A stretch of DNA of 64,000 bases from Propionibacteriaceae bacterium (GTDB lineage: Bacteria > Actinomycetota > Actinomycetes > Propionibacteriales > Propionibacteriaceae): assembly GCA_031261455.1 (NCBI GenBank), contig JAISJP010000012.1, forward strand, positions 1-64,000. Direction: 5' to 3'. This document shows positions 62,277-64,000 of the stretch, one piece after another. The notes below the pieces were generated by a model that was given only the letters and a program-made list of their open reading frames with translations, was not told the origin of the DNA and made no database searches. Position 1 is the stretch's first letter; every line of letters starts with the position of its first letter. A program made the position numbers and the translations under genes.

Positions 62277-64000
62277 ATGACCACACTGAACTGGAGTGAG
62301 CGGGACGAGCTGGCGGTCAACACGTCGCGAATTCTGGCTATGGACGCCGTACAGAACGCGGGCAACGGTCATCCGGGCAGTCCGATCTCGCTGGCCGGCG
62401 TCGCATATCTGCTGTATCACAAGGTGCTGCGTCTGGACCCGCAGGACTCGCATTGGCTGGGGCGCGACCGTTTCGTGCTGTCCGCCGGGCACGAGTCGGT
62501 GTTGCAGTACACCCAGCTCTACCTTGCCGGGCTGGGGCTGAGCCTTGACGACCTAAAGAACCTGCGCAAGTGGGGTTCCAAGACGCCCGGTCACCCGGAA
62601 TTTGGTCACACCGACTTCATCGAGTGCACCACCGGCCCGCTGGGCGCAGGCATCTCGAACGCCGTGGGCATGGCGATGGCTGAGCGACGCCAGCACGGCC
62701 TGTTAGAGCCTTCCGCCCCGCTTGGTTCGGGCCTGTTTGACCACCGCATCTACTGCCTCGCGGGCGACGGCTGCCTGCAGGAGGGCGTGGCGGCGGAGGC
62801 CATCTCGCTGGCCGGTACGCAACACCTTGGCAACCTGATTCTCATCTACGACGACAACGCCATCACCATCGAGGGTGACACCAAGATCGCCTTCACTGAG
62901 GACGTGTTGGGCCGCTTTGCCGCGTCCGGATGGCACACCGCCGAGGTTTCGTGGCGCGGTGCGGGCGCGGACGGTGGGTATGCCGAGGACTATCAGGCGC
63001 TCTACGACGCGATCATCGCCGCGCAGGAGGCCACCGATCAACCCAGCATCATCAAGCTGAACACCATCATCGGCTGGCCGCTGCCCAACAAGGCCGGCCA
63101 AGAATCCATCCACGGCTCGGCCATCGGCGCGGATGAGATCAGTGCAGTCAAGGCGCTGCTCGGGTTCCCGGACGTGCCCTTCGGCATCGACGAGTCGCTG
63201 GTGGCGTCGTTGCAGGGCGACTTTTTTGGCCGCCAGGCGGATGCCCGCGCCGCGTGGGACGCCGCATTCAACCTCTGGCGTGATGACAATCCGCAGGCCG
63301 CGTCGTTGTTGTGGCGCATCTCCACGCGTGCCTTGCCCGCAGACCTGAGCGTTCCGGAGTTCACCGACGAGAAGATGAGCACCCGCAAGGCCTCCGGCAA
63401 GACCATTCACGCGCTGGCATCCCAGTTGCCTGAGCTATGGGGAGGCTCTGCTGATCTTGCCGGTTCCAACCTCACCACCATGCCCGACGACGACTCCTTC
63501 CTGCCCGCAGACAGGGTGACGCCCGAATGGTCGGGCAGCCCGACTGGACGCAACCTGCACTTCGGTGTGCGCGAACACGCAATGGGCGGAATCCTCAACG
63601 GCATCGCCCAAGAGGGCCTGACTAGGCCTTATGGCGGCACCTTCTTCGTCTTCTCCGACTACATGCGCCCCGCTGTGCGTCTGGCCGCGTTGCAGAAGCT
63701 CCCGGTCATCTACGTGTGGACGCACGACTCCATTGGTGTCGGCGAGGACGGCCCTACGCATCAGCCCATCGAACACCTAGCCAGCTATCGCGCAATTCCC
63801 GGCCTGAGCGTCATCCGACCTGCGGATGCCAACGAGACCGCAGTGGCCTGGATGCAGGCACTCAACCGCAGCGACGGCCCCAATGCGCTGGTGCTCTCCC
63901 GTCAAGACCTACGCAACGTCGATCGGTCCACTGGTGAGTACGGCAACGTCGAAGGCGCAGCCAAGGGTGGCTACATCCTGCGCGACGCCCGCAACGGCGT
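62277..64000 (+). CDS. tkt: Transketolase (3' end beyond the window)
   Basis: Thiamine-diphosphate enzyme of the pentose phosphate pathway, swapping two-carbon units between sugar phosphates. 574 codons are visible. The N-terminal pyrimidine/ThDP domain has AVQNAGNGHPGSPISLAG, FGHTDFIECTTGPLGAGISNAVGMA and the ThDP motif GDGCLQEGVAAEAISLAGT...NAIT. The second domain shows FGVREHAMGGILNGIA and THDSIGVGEDGPTHQPIEHL. AAAAGGGG lies 8-9 bases before the ATG at 62277. The chain continues past position 64000. Confidence 0.96.
   Translation, partial: MTTLNWSERDELAVNTSRILAMDAVQNAGNGHPGSPISLAGVAYLLYHKVLRLDPQDSHWLGRDRFVLSAGHESVLQYTQLYLAGLGLSLDDLKNLRKWGSKTPGHPEFGHTDFIECTTGPLGAGISNAVGMAMAERRQHGLLEPSAPLGSGLFDHRIYCLAGDGCLQEGVAAEAISLAGTQHLGNLILIYDDNAITIEGDTKIAFTEDVLGRFAASGWHTAEVSWRGAGADGGYAEDYQALYDAIIAAQEATDQPSIIKLNTIIGWPLPNKAGQESIHGSAIGADEISAVKALLGFPDVPFGIDESLVASLQGDFFGRQADARAAWDAAFNLWRDDNPQAASLLWRISTRALPADLSVPEFTDEKMSTRKASGKTIHALASQLPELWGGSADLAGSNLTTMPDDDSFLPADRVTPEWSGSPTGRNLHFGVREHAMGGILNGIAQEGLTRPYGGTFFVFSDYMRPAVRLAALQKLPVIYVWTHDSIGVGEDGPTHQPIEHLASYRAIPGLSVIRPADANETAVAWMQALNRSDGPNALVLSRQDLRNVDRSTGEYGNVEGAAKGGYILRDARNG

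Overview
The window is chromosomal DNA from a high-GC Gram-positive bacterium (Actinobacteria). The evidence is an Lsr2 nucleoid protein beside ClpC, a DUF3073 protein, a DUF4081 acetyltransferase behind ispG, the non-mevalonate genes dxr and ispG, a short isoprenyl transferase, and many genes whose start codon lies 6-7 bases after a TAnnnT box (leaderless transcription). I cannot name the genus. Almost every gene is compact housekeeping; there is no rRNA operon, CRISPR array, prophage or intact insertion sequence.

Layout. 1-5 kb: tRNA-Ser(GCT) with a degenerate copy of its 3' end, chorismate mutase, a sigma-like protein, guaA and a Fic protein with operator-like palindromes. 5-9 kb (minus strand): DUF421 protein, isoaspartyl peptidase, RarD permease, glycyl-tRNA synthetase. 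9-12 kb: znuA-znuC-znuB-zur, a self-contained zinc regulon with a Zur-type box over its promoter. 12-26 kb: MFS exporter, M1 peptidase, recO, uppS, mscL, an ispG/dxr cluster, double hot-dog thioesterase, membrane proteins, flavin-oxidase-like protein, YibE/F protein and purT.

Two accessory blocks interrupt purine-synthesis DNA. Block 1 (about 26.5-30.2 kb, clearly lower GC) sits between purT and purF. It is a minus-strand operon: an HTH-nucleotidyltransferase antitoxin, a HEPN toxin, an 81-residue protein, and a roughly 790-residue membrane-anchored protein that I cannot assign to any family. This is the best candidate here for an undescribed system. Block 2 (about 33.0-41.05 kb) separates purM from its usual convergent neighbour DUF3073. 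It carries a UROD-family methyltransferase-like protein, a complete dipeptide/oligopeptide-type ABC importer and a BAAT-type alpha/beta hydrolase, so it looks like an uptake-and-catabolism operon of unknown substrate.

41-54 kb: DUF3073, long-chain acyl-CoA synthetase, universal stress protein, dus, the folate genes folE, a folP-folB fusion and folK, then lsr2, clpC, fumC and an AI-2E family transporter. 54-64 kb: ferredoxin and dapC, a lipid-related trio (patatin, lipid kinase, App1-like phosphatase), rmuC, a phosphoribosyltransferase overlapping an acetyltransferase, and a transketolase that runs off the right edge.
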